Positions 36,698 through 46,291 are shown, counted from the first letter of the stretch. The stretch: 55,723 nt of DNA from Gemmataceae bacterium (GCA_019694755.1 JAIBBI010000020.1:1-55723); one strand, 5' to 3'. Notes: generated by a model from the letters alone, not told the origin. Numbers and translations are program-made.

Positions 36698-39283
36698 ATG
36701 GAGGTCTTGCTCGTGGCGTCACTCCTGCTTGCCCTGTCGCGCCTCGTGCGCGTCGTTCTGCCGCTCCTCGTTTGGCTGTGCCTCACCCACGCGGGCGGTG
36801 CGACCCCGCCGCCGATCCGCCAGACTTCCGATGTGCCACTGCAGCAGAAGTTGGCGTCGCCACGCGACACGCTGCAATCGCTGTATTACTCCATCGACTT
36901 GTACGACTTCTACCCGCCAATCATCCGCGACGCCGTCGCCACGCTGGACCTCGGCGACACGATGCCGCCCGATTCGGCGTCGGCCGCGCTGCTGGCCGTG
37001 GAATTGGAAGGCGTCCTGAATTCGCTGCACATCCCGCTGGCAGGCGTGCCCGACCGGCCGACCGTCGACGTCTTCACCATCTACGACTCCGACGACATCA
37101 AGATCGTCGTCCGCAAGTACACCGACGGGCTCTGGCGATTCGACCGGGCGACTGTCGATCGCATCCCGGCCATGCGCCGGGTCGTTCTGTCGCGGCAGAA
37201 AAGCCTGATGGCCGAGCGCGCGACCCTGCGCGAAGGTTACACCGACGCGCGGACGACGCTGCGCCGGTTCTGGGTCGATTCACTCACCGGCGACTACTCG
37301 GCCGCGGCCCGGGCCCTCGACCTGAGCGCGCTGAGTACTGCCGAGCGCCGCGAGGTCGGCCCCCAACTGGCGCAGATGCTGGCGTTCGTACTCCAACGGC
37401 GAGGTTACACGTATTCGCAATTGTTCTCCGACAACCCGACCGCGCCGCCGTTCACGTGGCACGCGGACACGGACGGGCGGATCGTCCTGTGTCGGGTACC
37501 GGGCGGCGACGGCCGCGACGCCTGGCTCTTCGACCAGAAGACGGTGAAGCACCTGCCGAAGATGTATGCCGCGGGGCAGAACGCCCTGCCCGATTCGCAC
37601 TTTACCCGGCTGGGCCTGGTCGTGCCGCCGGTGAGCGCGGAGGCGGTGGCGGCCGCGGGCCGAAAGCCGGACACCGTGCCCGAGCGGCTCGGCTCGCCCC
37701 TCCAATTGCTGCGGTCGTTCTTCCGCGCGATGGACTCTGCCGAGAGCAACGAGACGAAACTGACCGAAGCGCTCGAGTGCCTGGACCTCGGCGCGATCCC
37801 TGACAAAGACCGCCGGGGGGTCGGCACCAACCTGGCCGGAAAGCTCGAAGCGGTGCTCCGCGCCGTGTCGGTCGAGATCGCCAGCGTGCCGGACGTGTGG
37901 GACGCGGCCTCGCCGTATGTGCTCGGCGAAGCCCGGGGCCTGAAGGTGGAACTGGTGCGGCAGCCCGATGGCGCGTGGAAGTTCGGCGATGCCACCATGA
38001 CCCGCGTGCCCGCGCTGTTTGAAAAGCTGGACAGCAAGGAACGCTCGGACCGCGAACGGATCGGCCAGTTCGACAGCGCGCGGGACACCACCGTGACGTT
38101 CCTGCATGCGGTGAACACGGGCGACCTCGACCTGGCGGCCAGTTGCCTGGACCTCTCCGACTTCTTCCCCGGGGCGGCGTTCGACCTCGGGCCAACGCTG
38201 GCGTACAAGCTGAAGTACATCATCGACCGCTCGGCCCGCATCTATATCCAGGAAGTGCCCGACGATCCGGACGGCCCGCGCTATGTGCTGGTCCGCTCCG
38301 ACGGCGGGCGGATCGTGCTCGGCAAGAAGGGCAGTGAGCCGCGGAAAGGCGCGTGGGTGTTCACACCCGAGACGGTGAAGCGCATCGAGCCGATGTTCCG
38401 CGAAGTGATGGGCAAACCGATCGACGCGGCCCTGAAGGACATCCCTGAAGTGAACCGTGGGCCGCGTTACTCGGAGGCCCCGGGCGTCTGGCTGCGGCAC
38501 CGGCTGCCCGAGTGGTCGCAGAAGCCGGTCGGCCCGCTCGACATCTATCAGTGGGGCGGGCTGGGCGTGTCGCTGCTCGTCGCCGCGGTGATGGCGTCGT
38601 TCATGCTGGGGCAGGTTCACGCGCTCGTGGGCTTCCTGCTCCGGCAGAGTGGCTCGGTGCTATCGACGAAGTTCGTGGCGAAGAAACTCCGGCCGCTCAC
38701 CTGGCTTGTGGGTACTTGGCTGATCTTCAAGCTGCTCGTGGTGCTCGACCTGCCGGCTAGCACGCTCGACGGCGTGCTCGCGCTCAAGAAGTTCCTGATT
38801 GCCGGGCTGTTCGCCTGGGTCGGGTTCGGCATCATCGACCTTGCGATGGGCATGTACATGAATAGCGAGTTCCTCAAGCCTCACCGCAGCCTGGGTGACA
38901 TGATCGTGCCAGTGAGCATGAAGGCGATCAAGGGAATCACACTGGTGCTGGTGGCGACTTACGTCGTTTATCAGGTAGGCCAGGGCGACTTGCTGGCGCG
39001 GTTCCTCACCGGCCTCGGCGTGGCGGGCCTCGCCGCGTCGCTCGCCGCCCAGGACGCGCTCAAGAGTTTCTTCGGCACGCTGATGCTGATCAGCGAGCGG
39101 TCGTTCAAGATCGGCGACCGGATCCAGGTCGACGGCAAGACGGCGGGAATCGTCGACACCGTCGGCTTCCGCTCGACGCGCCTGCGGACGGACGAGGGCA
39201 CGACGATCACGGTGCCCAACGCCACGCTGGCCAGCGCTCTCATCAACAACGGCGGCAACATGCCGGCGAAGCAGGCGGCGTGA
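36698..39283 (+). CDS. MscS-family mechanosensitive channel-like protein with four periplasmic repeats
   Basis: 861 residues, far longer than the 286-residue E. coli MscS. A signal sequence (about 1-36) precedes a large extracytoplasmic part with four imperfect repeats of roughly 120-150 residues. Each repeat opens like (S/A)-x-(R/L)-D/Q-T-x-x-x-(F/L)-x-x-x-(V/M) and contains an LDL(G/S) motif. Examples are SPRDTLQSLYYSIDL, DARTTLRRFWVDSLTG, SPLQLLRSFFRAMDS and SARDTTVTFLHAVNTG. Four or five membrane helices follow (about 612-790), including the Gly/Ala-rich pore helix FLTGLGVAGLAASLAAQDALKSF. The beta domain begins (SFKIGDRIQVDGKTAGIVDTVG, then TTITVPNATLASALINN) but the protein stops there, so the cytoplasmic alpha/beta vestibule of MscS is missing. 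No downstream continuation was found in other frames. Confidence 0.8.
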   Translation: MEVLLVASLLLALSRLVRVVLPLLVWLCLTHAGGATPPPIRQTSDVPLQQKLASPRDTLQSLYYSIDLYDFYPPIIRDAVATLDLGDTMPPDSASAALLAVELEGVLNSLHIPLAGVPDRPTVDVFTIYDSDDIKIVVRKYTDGLWRFDRATVDRIPAMRRVVLSRQKSLMAERATLREGYTDARTTLRRFWVDSLTGDYSAAARALDLSALSTAERREVGPQLAQMLAFVLQRRGYTYSQLFSDNPTAPPFTWHADTDGRIVLCRVPGGDGRDAWLFDQKTVKHLPKMYAAGQNALPDSHFTRLGLVVPPVSAEAVAAAGRKPDTVPERLGSPLQLLRSFFRAMDSAESNETKLTEALECLDLGAIPDKDRRGVGTNLAGKLEAVLRAVSVEIASVPDVWDAASPYVLGEARGLKVELVRQPDGAWKFGDATMTRVPALFEKLDSKERSDRERIGQFDSARDTTVTFLHAVNTGDLDLAASCLDLSDFFPGAAFDLGPTLAYKLKYIIDRSARIYIQEVPDDPDGPRYVLVRSDGGRIVLGKKGSEPRKGAWVFTPETVKRIEPMFREVMGKPIDAALKDIPEVNRGPRYSEAPGVWLRHRLPEWSQKPVGPLDIYQWGGLGVSLLVAAVMASFMLGQVHALVGFLLRQSGSVLSTKFVAKKLRPLTWLVGTWLIFKLLVVLDLPASTLDGVLALKKFLIAGLFAWVGFGIIDLAMGMYMNSEFLKPHRSLGDMIVPVSMKAIKGITLVLVATYVVYQVGQGDLLARFLTGLGVAGLAASLAAQDALKSFFGTLMLISERSFKIGDRIQVDGKTAGIVDTVGFRSTRLRTDEGTTITVPNATLASALINNGGNMPAKQAA

Positions 39284-39351
39284 AATCGAGAGTCACAATT
39301 CCGTCATTCGGACACGACTTTATTTCGCAAATCGGATGTCGACGTAACGAG

Positions 39352-39383
39352 AAGAGGTGGACGGATTCGACCGTCCACCTCTT
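39352..39383. terminator. Bidirectional hairpin terminator
   Basis: A perfect 13-bp stem AAGAGGTGGACGG / CCGTCCACCTCTT with a six-base ATTCGA loop lies in the 117-base gap between the convergent channel and FG-GAP genes. It is followed by TTCTC on the plus strand and GTTAC on the minus strand, so the U-tract is weak. It is placed where both transcripts should end. Confidence 0.65.
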
Positions 39384-39400
39384 TCTCAATCCCATCAGCT

Positions 39401-40522
39401 TCACACCCCGATGAACAGGCCTTCGTCGGTGATGCCGGTTTGTGCCGTCGGCAGGTACAGCGTGTCTTGCGCGATCTTGCCGTTGCGGAGGGTGAACGCG
39501 TGGAGGCGCTGGTCTGCGCCGGTCAGGGCCGCGGTGTAGATCAGGCCCGGGCCGTCGGCGACATAGAAGCTCATCTGGCCGTTGAGGTTGCCCAGGTTGC
39601 CCGCGCCGACCTGATACCCGACGTCGGTTCCCGGGCTGCCGAAATACAGCTCCGATTGCAATCCCAGCTTGCTGCCGCCCTGCTGGCCCCAGAGACGGAC
39701 GTGCGGGCCGCCCTTCGCGCCGGGCGTGGTCACGATCTCCGGCCCGGAGTTGTTGCCGTCGAACTCGCCGGCCACAACGTAGACGCCGCTGCGGAAGCCC
39801 GCATCGTAGGCGAAGAACTCATCGAGGATGACGTGGCTGGCGATGCGCAGCGCGAGCGGGTCGGCGGTGAAGTAGTCGAAGACACGGACGTGCGGGCCGC
39901 CCCCTGGGCCCGCAGCACAGACAATGTCCGCCCGGCCGTCGTCGTTGAAGTCGCCGGTGGCCACGCGGACGCCGCCGCGGAAGTCGCCCTGGAAGGCGAA
40001 GAACTCGCCGGCCGGATTGAAGGTGCCCGGCGTGCCCTGCGTGAACAGGCGGACGTGCGGGCCGCCCGACGCGCCCGCGCCGGTGATGATCTCGGCCGCG
40101 CCGCGGGCCGGGTCCTGATCGCCGACGGCGACGAAGACCCCGCCGCGGAACGCCGGGTCGTAGGCGTAGAACTCGGACGCGAGCTTGACCTCGCCGGCCA
40201 GCAGCGACTTGCCGTCGTAGACGCGAACGAGCGGGGTGGAACCCGTGCCCGCACCGACCACGACATCATCGACGCCGTCACCCGTTACATCGCCGGTCGC
40301 GACGTGGACGCTGCCTTTGTCGCCCGCGAACGGGTCGAAGGTCGCGAGAAGCCGGCCCGACTGTTGGAATGGCTGCCCGGCCAGCGGGCCGGCCGGGCCG
40401 GTGATCGGGCCCTGGGCCTCGTAGACCGCCACGGAGTTTTCGCCGAGGACGAACAGGCGGTTGCTGCTCGGCACGTCGCGGGCTTCCAGGCGCAAGAGGG
40501 ACAGGCGTGTACGGGGCTTCAT
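39401..40522 (-). CDS. FG-GAP repeat surface protein with LEARDVP N-terminal motif
   Basis: 373 residues. The N-terminus MKPRTRLSLLRLEARDVPS carries the LE-R-x-VP planctomycete motif without a classical signal peptide. Then come about six FG-GAP/VCBS-like repeats of roughly 55 residues with Asp-rich calcium loops (VATGDVTGDGVDDVVVGAG, VATGDFNDDGRADIVCAAG) and shared GGPHVR(L/V)(F/W) strands. They should fold as one beta-propeller on the cell surface. The repeats closely resemble the C-terminal module of the giant protein at 14041. It ends against the hairpin at 39352-39383. An AAGGA ribosome site precedes the ATG. Confidence 0.82.
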   Translation of the reverse strand: MKPRTRLSLLRLEARDVPSSNRLFVLGENSVAVYEAQGPITGPAGPLAGQPFQQSGRLLATFDPFAGDKGSVHVATGDVTGDGVDDVVVGAGTGSTPLVRVYDGKSLLAGEVKLASEFYAYDPAFRGGVFVAVGDQDPARGAAEIITGAGASGGPHVRLFTQGTPGTFNPAGEFFAFQGDFRGGVRVATGDFNDDGRADIVCAAGPGGGPHVRVFDYFTADPLALRIASHVILDEFFAYDAGFRSGVYVVAGEFDGNNSGPEIVTTPGAKGGPHVRLWGQQGGSKLGLQSELYFGSPGTDVGYQVGAGNLGNLNGQMSFYVADGPGLIYTAALTGADQRLHAFTLRNGKIAQDTLYLPTAQTGITDEGLFIGV

Positions 40523-40630
40523 CGATTATGATCCTTGGGGCGGCGGGGCCGACGGGAACGCCCACCGGGCCGCGACTTGCGCTACCCGTTACACGGGCCA
40601 AATATCCCGCCGCCGGGGGCGAACTCTCCA

Positions 40631-40636
40631 TATAAC
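40631..40636 (+). promoter_or_regulatory. Candidate -10 element for the MFS transporter gene
   Basis: TATAAC lies 34 bases before the ATG at 40671 in the 148-base divergent region. No matching -35 is obvious. An AAGGA ribosome site is at 40656-40660. Confidence 0.35.
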
Positions 40637-40670
40637 GCGCCTCATTCACCGGCTCAAGGACACTCTGCGC

Positions 40671-42254
40671 ATGTACCCCAACGCTCGGCGATTGTTCGTC
40701 GCCAGTTGCCTGGCGCTCATCACCTCGGCCTTCTCTTTCCAGATGCGCGGCGACTGTGCCGACGACATGGCCGCGTCGTTCAACCTCACCAAGGAACTCG
40801 TGGGCGGCCTGGTTCACGGGCAGTTCCTCGGCATGGCCGTCATGATGTTCGTGTTCTCGTTCCTGTGCGACTCGCTGGGCCTGGGCCGGGTCCTCGCCCT
40901 CGCGTGGTTCGGCCATGCCGCAGGCATCACCGGTACGCTGTTCACGAGCCAACTCGCCCAACAGGGCTTCGCGACGACGATCGCGGGTGGCCTGGCATCG
41001 CTGTCCACGTCGCTGTCGGATGCGGGGCTGCCGCTGCTCCCCGCGGCCGGGGCCGACAACGTCTCGTTCTGGATGCTGTGGGTGTCGGCGTTCCTGATCG
41101 GCGGGTCGAACGGCCTCGTGGAGATCTGCATCAACCCGCTCGCCGCTACGCTGTACCCCGACAATAAGACGCACAAGCTGAACGTTCTGCACGCCTGGTG
41201 GCCGGGCGGACTCATTCTCGCGGGCTTGATCGTGCTGATGCTGATCAACCCGCTGTACGGCCGAAAGAACGACCTCGCCCAGTACACGCTCGACCCGGCC
41301 GCATACGGCCTCGGGGCGTGGATCCCGGCGACGCCGATCTGGCAGGTGAAGTACGCCTTCCTTTATGTCCCGCTCGTCCTGTACGGGTTGCTCGCGCTCG
41401 GCCAACCGTTCCCCGCCACGGAGCGGGTGAAGGCGAATGTGAGCGCGGGGCAGATGATCTTTCAGGTGCTCCGGCCCCTGTTCATCGTCTGGGCGTTCTG
41501 CATGCTGCTGACGGCGAGCACCGAACTCGGCACCGGCGCGTGGATGGAATCGACGCTGACACGAACTGCCAAGGTCTCGGGTACGCTCGTGTTCATCTAC
41601 ACCTGTGCGCTCATGTTCGTGCTGCGGTTCTTTGCCGGGCCGATCGCCCACAAGATCTCGCCCGTCGGCATGCTTTTCGTCTGCTCGATCTTCACCGCGG
41701 TCGGCCTGTTCGGGCTGAGCAAAGCGAACGACAAGACCACGGCGTTCGCCGCGGCGACGCTGTTCGGCATCGGCATCGCGTACTACTGGCCGACGATGCT
41801 CGGCGTGACGGCCGAGCGGTTTCCCCGCGGCGGCGCGTTCGCGCTCGGCCTGATCGGCTGCGTGGGCAACCTCGCCATCGCGTTCGCCACGCCGGCGATG
41901 GGCTCCATCTACGACCGCTACACCGGGGCCGCCCTGCCCGCCGAGGTCCGCGAGATGAAGGTCGAAGGCGAGCCGCTGACGAAGGCGGTCCCGATTCCGA
42001 ACTGGGTGCCGCAGCTGGCCCGCAACGAGCTTTACCCGCCCAACGGCGTCGTGATCGACCCGAAGGCGCAGGCCAAGCTCAAAGCGGACGGCACCGAGCG
42101 CAAGGCGATCGAGACGGCAGAAAAGGCCGGTGCGTCGAACGCCCTGCGGGTCACGACCGCACTACCGATCGCGCTCATTGTGCTCTTCGGCCTCGTCGCA
42201 CTCTTCGACTTCCTCCGCGGCGGCTACAAGGCCGAGCAGATCGACGCGTTCTGA
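40671..42254 (+). CDS. Major facilitator superfamily transporter
   Basis: 527 residues from the ATG at 40671 (MYPNARRLFVASCLALITS); the frame is open further upstream but that part has no family character. About 12 membrane helices are visible. The first half has LVGGLVHGQFLGMAVMMF and the FucP-like NGLVEICINPLAATLYPDNKTHKLNVLHAWWPGG stretch (residues about 146-178), which suggests a sugar/proton symporter. A hydrophilic loop of about 70 residues (TGAALPAEVREMKVEG... to AEKAGAS) separates the last two helices and is unusual. Substrate unknown. It is convergent with the Ser/Thr kinase gene, eight bases apart. Confidence 0.85.
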   Translation: MYPNARRLFVASCLALITSAFSFQMRGDCADDMAASFNLTKELVGGLVHGQFLGMAVMMFVFSFLCDSLGLGRVLALAWFGHAAGITGTLFTSQLAQQGFATTIAGGLASLSTSLSDAGLPLLPAAGADNVSFWMLWVSAFLIGGSNGLVEICINPLAATLYPDNKTHKLNVLHAWWPGGLILAGLIVLMLINPLYGRKNDLAQYTLDPAAYGLGAWIPATPIWQVKYAFLYVPLVLYGLLALGQPFPATERVKANVSAGQMIFQVLRPLFIVWAFCMLLTASTELGTGAWMESTLTRTAKVSGTLVFIYTCALMFVLRFFAGPIAHKISPVGMLFVCSIFTAVGLFGLSKANDKTTAFAAATLFGIGIAYYWPTMLGVTAERFPRGGAFALGLIGCVGNLAIAFATPAMGSIYDRYTGAALPAEVREMKVEGEPLTKAVPIPNWVPQLARNELYPPNGVVIDPKAQAKLKADGTERKAIETAEKAGASNALRVTTALPIALIVLFGLVALFDFLRGGYKAEQIDAF

Positions 42255-42262
42255 ACCGCGGG

Positions 42263-45200
42263 CTACGGCTTCGCAGCGGGGCCGGTGGCTTCGAGTTCCT
42301 TGCGCCAGCGGGCGGCTTCGTCCGGCTTGTTCAGGGCTTCGTTGAGCTTCACGAGGCGCTCGAGGGCTTCCGGAATGCGCCGGTCTCCGCCGCCAACCTT
42401 CGGGATGGACTTCTCGCGGTCCTTCATCCCCCGGTAGCCGTCCAGCAATAGCGGTTCTGCTTCCGCGTACTTCTGCTGCCCGAGGAGCGCCCCGCCCAAT
42501 TGCGACTTCGTGTTGAAGGTTGACCATTCGTTCGGCTGTACGCTGAGCCGGACTTCAAGACACTCGCGCAGGGTCACCTCCGCCTCGGCGATCTTCTTCT
42601 GCAGGAGCAGGTTGAGGCCCAGACTGGCCAGTTCGGACGCGTAGGCCTGCGTTTTCGGCCCGGGTTTTTCCCGGAGCTGGGCCAGCCATTTGCGGCGCCA
42701 GGCCTCGGCCTTTTCGAATTCCTTCATCTGTTCGCAGCAGGCCGCGGTGCCGGGAATGATCGTATTGGCGTTCAGATGGCGGAAGTTGATCGCCTCAACT
42801 TTTCGAGCGGCCTCCTCCAATAAGGGGAGCGCCTTCTCCGGCTGACCGACGGTTTGATACGCCCCGGCCAAGGCAGAGATGCCGACGATGGTGCTCGGGT
42901 GATTTTCGCCGAACGTGGTACGGCGCAGGCGGAGCGACTCTTCCTGCATGGCCAGCGCCTTGTCGCGCTGGCCCGCGGTCATGTAGACCTGAGCCAGGTT
43001 GTTCATGCACAGGAGCGTCGTCGGGTGCCCCGCGCCGAGGTTGGCCTTCGTCGTTTTGAACGTCTCTTCGTGCATCGCCAAGGCTTGATCGACCCGGCCG
43101 GTCGAACGGTACGACTCGGCGAGGTTGTTCCGGATCAGCAGCGTGGTGGCATGCGTCGGCCCATAGATCGCGTTCGACAGGCGGAGCGATTCCTCGTAAA
43201 GCGGCTGGGCGCGTCCCATTTCGCCCAGGCGATGGTAGCCCAGCGCGAGGTTGTTCATCGCGGCGAGCGTGGCCGGATGATTGGCACCGTGCTTGGCACG
43301 GGTAAGCGGCAGCGACTGTTCGTACATGGGCATCGCCTTGTCGAGCTGACCGGTGTGTCGGTAATCCTCCGCGAGATTGTTCATGATCGTCAGACACGTG
43401 GGGTGATCGGTACCCAGCTTCTTCCGGGCGATCTCCAGCGTCTCCTTGTACAGCGGTATCGACCGGTCGAATTGGCCCGCGTCGCGGTACAGCCCGGCGA
43501 GGTTGTTCTGGTTCGCCAGCGTCATGACGTGGTCGGCCCCGAAATGGGTCTTCAGTTTCCGGATGGTCTCTTCGAAAAGCGGCGCGGCCTTGGCAGCCTG
43601 GCCGGCGTTCTGGTAGGCGAGAGCCAGGTTGCCGAGACACGTCAGCGTCTCCAGCCGGTCTTCCCCGAGCGTCGCCCGCATCCGCCGGGCCGCGTCCTCG
43701 TACATCGGGACGGCCTTATCGATCGCGCCGGCGACTCGGTATGCAAGCGCGACGTTGTTCATGCTCTCGAGCGTGTCGGGGTGGTCGTCGCCCAGCACGG
43801 CCTTGCGCCGGCGCAACGTGTCCTCAAAGAGCGCCTGCGCCTTATCGAGCTGGCCGAAGTCCTGAAGGCTGCCGGCGAGGTAGTTCATACACGTGAGCGT
43901 GTGCGGGTGATCCGGGCCCTCGATGCTCTCGTACGAGGCGCGGGCCTTCTCCAGCACGTCGATCGACTTGGTCGAATTGCCCAGTTCGCGGAGCAGGTCA
44001 CCGAGGATGGCCTGGAGCCGGGCCACGGCCAGCGGATCGCCGACGGCTTCGCTGTCGAGGGAGTCGGCCGCCTTCTCGGCCCGCTGGCGGAGTTGCACGT
44101 AAAGAGTCGGGCCGCCCTTCTCCTCGGTGCGCGGGTTGATCCCTTTCAGTAGAGCGGCGAAAAGCTCGACGCCTTTTTCGATCTGTGTCAACCGCTTTTC
44201 CGTCTGGGCGCGAGCGGCCCGCTCGGCCACGGTCGCGCGGTTCGCGCGGTAGGCCTGCCACGACGTGCCGATGATCCCCGCGATCAGGGAGAGCAGGATC
44301 AGCGACGCCGCGACGACCTTGCCCTTGTGACGGCGGACGGTTTTCGCGATGCGGTAGGCCGTGCTGGGCGGGTGAGCGAGGACGGGTTCGCCGCCCAGAT
44401 ACCGGGCGATGTCGGCAGCGAAGCCGTTGGCCGAGTCGTACCGCCGGCCGCGGTCCTTCTCCAGGGCCTTCATCACGATCCAGTCGAGCTCGTTGCGCAG
44501 GATGCCGGTCAGCTTCCTCGGCTCCGTGCCGCGGCTCGCGCTGAGGCTGGGCAGCGCGTCGGCCGTGCTGAGCTTCGTGCTCGGCCTCGGCGGATCGACC
44601 TCGCGGACGACGCGGAGGATCTCCATCAGCCCCTTCTTCTCCAGCTCCGCCCTGGAGAACGGCGGGCTGCCCGAAAGCAACTCGTAGAGCAGCACGCCCA
44701 GCGAATACACGTCGGTCCGCGTGTCGATATCGAGGTTGTTGAACGTGGCCTGCTCGGGGCTCATGTACTGCGGCGTACCGACGATCGCGCCGAAGCCGGT
44801 CTCCAGAGTCGCTTCGGTGAGCGTTCCCGTCGTGGCCTTGGCGACGCCGAAGTCGATGACCTTCGGCACCGGCCGGTCGTCGTACAGCGCGATCAGCACG
44901 TTCGAGGGCTTGATGTCGCGGTGAATGATCCCTTTCTGGTGCGCGTGCTGGATCGCCTGGCAGACGGGGACGAACAGCTCGAGCCGCTGCCGGGGCGTCA
45001 GCCGGTGCGTGTCGCAGAAGTCGGTGATCGGTACACCCTTGACCAGCTCCATCACAAAGTACGGCCGGCCGTTATGGATGCCGCCGTCGAACACCTTCGC
45101 GATGTTCGGGTGGTCCATGACGGCGAGCGCCTGTCGCTCTGTCTCGAAGCGGGCCAGCACCTGCTCGGATTCCATGCCGCGCTTGATGAGCTTGATCGCG

Positions 45201-45517
45201 ACCTTCCGGCGGACGGGCTCCGACTGCTGCGCCGACCAGACGCTGCCCATGCCGCCCTCGCCGATCGGCTCGAGGAGCTTGTACCGCCCGCCGAGTATGG
45301 TCCCCGCTCGCTCCTGGGGTGGCAGGGGCGCGGCGGCGCTATACGCGCCGGTCTCGTCGGCCTTCAGTACCAGTGACGGGACGGAGGTCATCCCGTCGAG
45401 CCGGGCCTGGCACAGGGCGCACGATTCGAGATGCGCGGAGACGGCGGAGAGTGCGGAGCCGCCCAGCGTGTTGGCGAGGAACTCCCGGAGTTGTTCGTCG
45501 TCGGGGCAGCTAGTCAT
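42263..45517 (-). CDS. Ser/Thr protein kinase with N-terminal zinc finger and TPR tail
   Basis: 1084 residues from the ATG at 45517. The N-terminus has Cys4, then His29-x3-Cys33-x2-Cys36 (HLESCALC), the pattern of anti-sigma (zf-HC2/ZAS) zinc domains. The Hanks-type kinase domain (about 79-360) has GEGGMGSVW at 86-94, Lys109, HRDIKPSN at 199-206, DFG at 222-224 and GTPQYMSPEQ. One membrane helix (about 405-425; VVAASLILLSLIAGIIG) places the C-terminal 600 or so residues outside. These are at least ten tetratricopeptide repeats of the 42-residue TPR_10/12 type, with recurring MNNLA and LGxDHPxTL motifs. The ATG overlaps the stop of the upstream ECF sigma gene (45514-45517), so the pair forms a signalling module in which the kinase probably binds and controls the sigma factor. 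Confidence 0.92.
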   Translation of the reverse strand: MTSCPDDEQLREFLANTLGGSALSAVSAHLESCALCQARLDGMTSVPSLVLKADETGAYSAAAPLPPQERAGTILGGRYKLLEPIGEGGMGSVWSAQQSEPVRRKVAIKLIKRGMESEQVLARFETERQALAVMDHPNIAKVFDGGIHNGRPYFVMELVKGVPITDFCDTHRLTPRQRLELFVPVCQAIQHAHQKGIIHRDIKPSNVLIALYDDRPVPKVIDFGVAKATTGTLTEATLETGFGAIVGTPQYMSPEQATFNNLDIDTRTDVYSLGVLLYELLSGSPPFSRAELEKKGLMEILRVVREVDPPRPSTKLSTADALPSLSASRGTEPRKLTGILRNELDWIVMKALEKDRGRRYDSANGFAADIARYLGGEPVLAHPPSTAYRIAKTVRRHKGKVVAASLILLSLIAGIIGTSWQAYRANRATVAERAARAQTEKRLTQIEKGVELFAALLKGINPRTEEKGGPTLYVQLRQRAEKAADSLDSEAVGDPLAVARLQAILGDLLRELGNSTKSIDVLEKARASYESIEGPDHPHTLTCMNYLAGSLQDFGQLDKAQALFEDTLRRRKAVLGDDHPDTLESMNNVALAYRVAGAIDKAVPMYEDAARRMRATLGEDRLETLTCLGNLALAYQNAGQAAKAAPLFEETIRKLKTHFGADHVMTLANQNNLAGLYRDAGQFDRSIPLYKETLEIARKKLGTDHPTCLTIMNNLAEDYRHTGQLDKAMPMYEQSLPLTRAKHGANHPATLAAMNNLALGYHRLGEMGRAQPLYEESLRLSNAIYGPTHATTLLIRNNLAESYRSTGRVDQALAMHEETFKTTKANLGAGHPTTLLCMNNLAQVYMTAGQRDKALAMQEESLRLRRTTFGENHPSTIVGISALAGAYQTVGQPEKALPLLEEAARKVEAINFRHLNANTIIPGTAACCEQMKEFEKAEAWRRKWLAQLREKPGPKTQAYASELASLGLNLLLQKKIAEAEVTLRECLEVRLSVQPNEWSTFNTKSQLGGALLGQQKYAEAEPLLLDGYRGMKDREKSIPKVGGGDRRIPEALERLVKLNEALNKPDEAARWRKELEATGPAAKP

Positions 45518-46122
45518 TCGCCTTCCTCGCACCGTTTCACGATTTCCCGCAGCATGGCCAGCACGCTGCTTTTGGCCACGAACACCGCTCCGACGCTCAT
45601 TCCCAGTCGCTTCGCTGTGTCCGCGCCGCTAATTCCCTGGACGGCGGTACACAGGAACGCCTGCCAGGTTCGCTCCTCGACCCGGCCCTGCACTTCGCGG
45701 TAGGCCTGCTCGAGAATCTCGTGGTCGAAGGTGGCCTGGAGGCGTTCCGCGAGGTCGTCGCGGGCTTCGACCTGGGCGAGGGCATCGATCGCGGCGGAGT
45801 CGCCGCTGCCGACCGCCTGTCGGGCGCGGACGCGGTGGAAGTCGCTCCACGCGTGCTGCGTCAACGTCTTGAGCCAGCCGCGAAACCGCCGAGCGGGGTC
45901 GTACTGGAACTCGCCGAGCTTCTGCGAGAGCTGGGTCAGGACGGTCTGCACCACATCGTCGGCGTCGGCCTCCTGTAGGCCCCAGCGCAGGCACCAGGCC
46001 CGGACCTGGGGTCCGTACCGGGAGACGAACTGGTCCCATGCCGTCTGGTCGGCCGGCGCTTGTTGCAGTCGGAACAGAAGGCTGGCCCGGGTGCGCAGGA
46101 TAGACACGTCGTCGCTGGACAT
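45514..46122 (-). CDS. ECF-type RNA polymerase sigma factor coupled to a Ser/Thr kinase
   Basis: 202 residues. Region 2 is seen as WDQFVSRYGPQVRAWCLRWGLQEADADDVVQTVL (about 29-62) and FRGWLKTLTQHAWSDFHR. Region 4 is at the C-terminus: RTWQAFLCTAVQGISGADTAKRLGMSVGAVFVAKSSVLAMLREIV. This arrangement matches the planctomycete ECF groups whose genes sit next to Hanks-type kinases. Its stop overlaps the kinase start codon. Confidence 0.9.
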   Translation of the reverse strand: MSSDDVSILRTRASLLFRLQQAPADQTAWDQFVSRYGPQVRAWCLRWGLQEADADDVVQTVLTQLSQKLGEFQYDPARRFRGWLKTLTQHAWSDFHRVRARQAVGSGDSAAIDALAQVEARDDLAERLQATFDHEILEQAYREVQGRVEERTWQAFLCTAVQGISGADTAKRLGMSVGAVFVAKSSVLAMLREIVKRCEEGE

Positions 46123-46291
46123 ACGGATCGGGCCCCGAAAACCTAAGGGCAGCGGGCCGGGATTCGGCCCGGAACGGCGAGAGGAGATTTTTTTATGGAG
46201 GCGGGCTTAGGTTTCGCCCGCGGCCGACGTAGGTACTTCGACGCGAGAAACGAACCGCCCCTGAACCAGACAAACAGACGGAGAACTTCCC

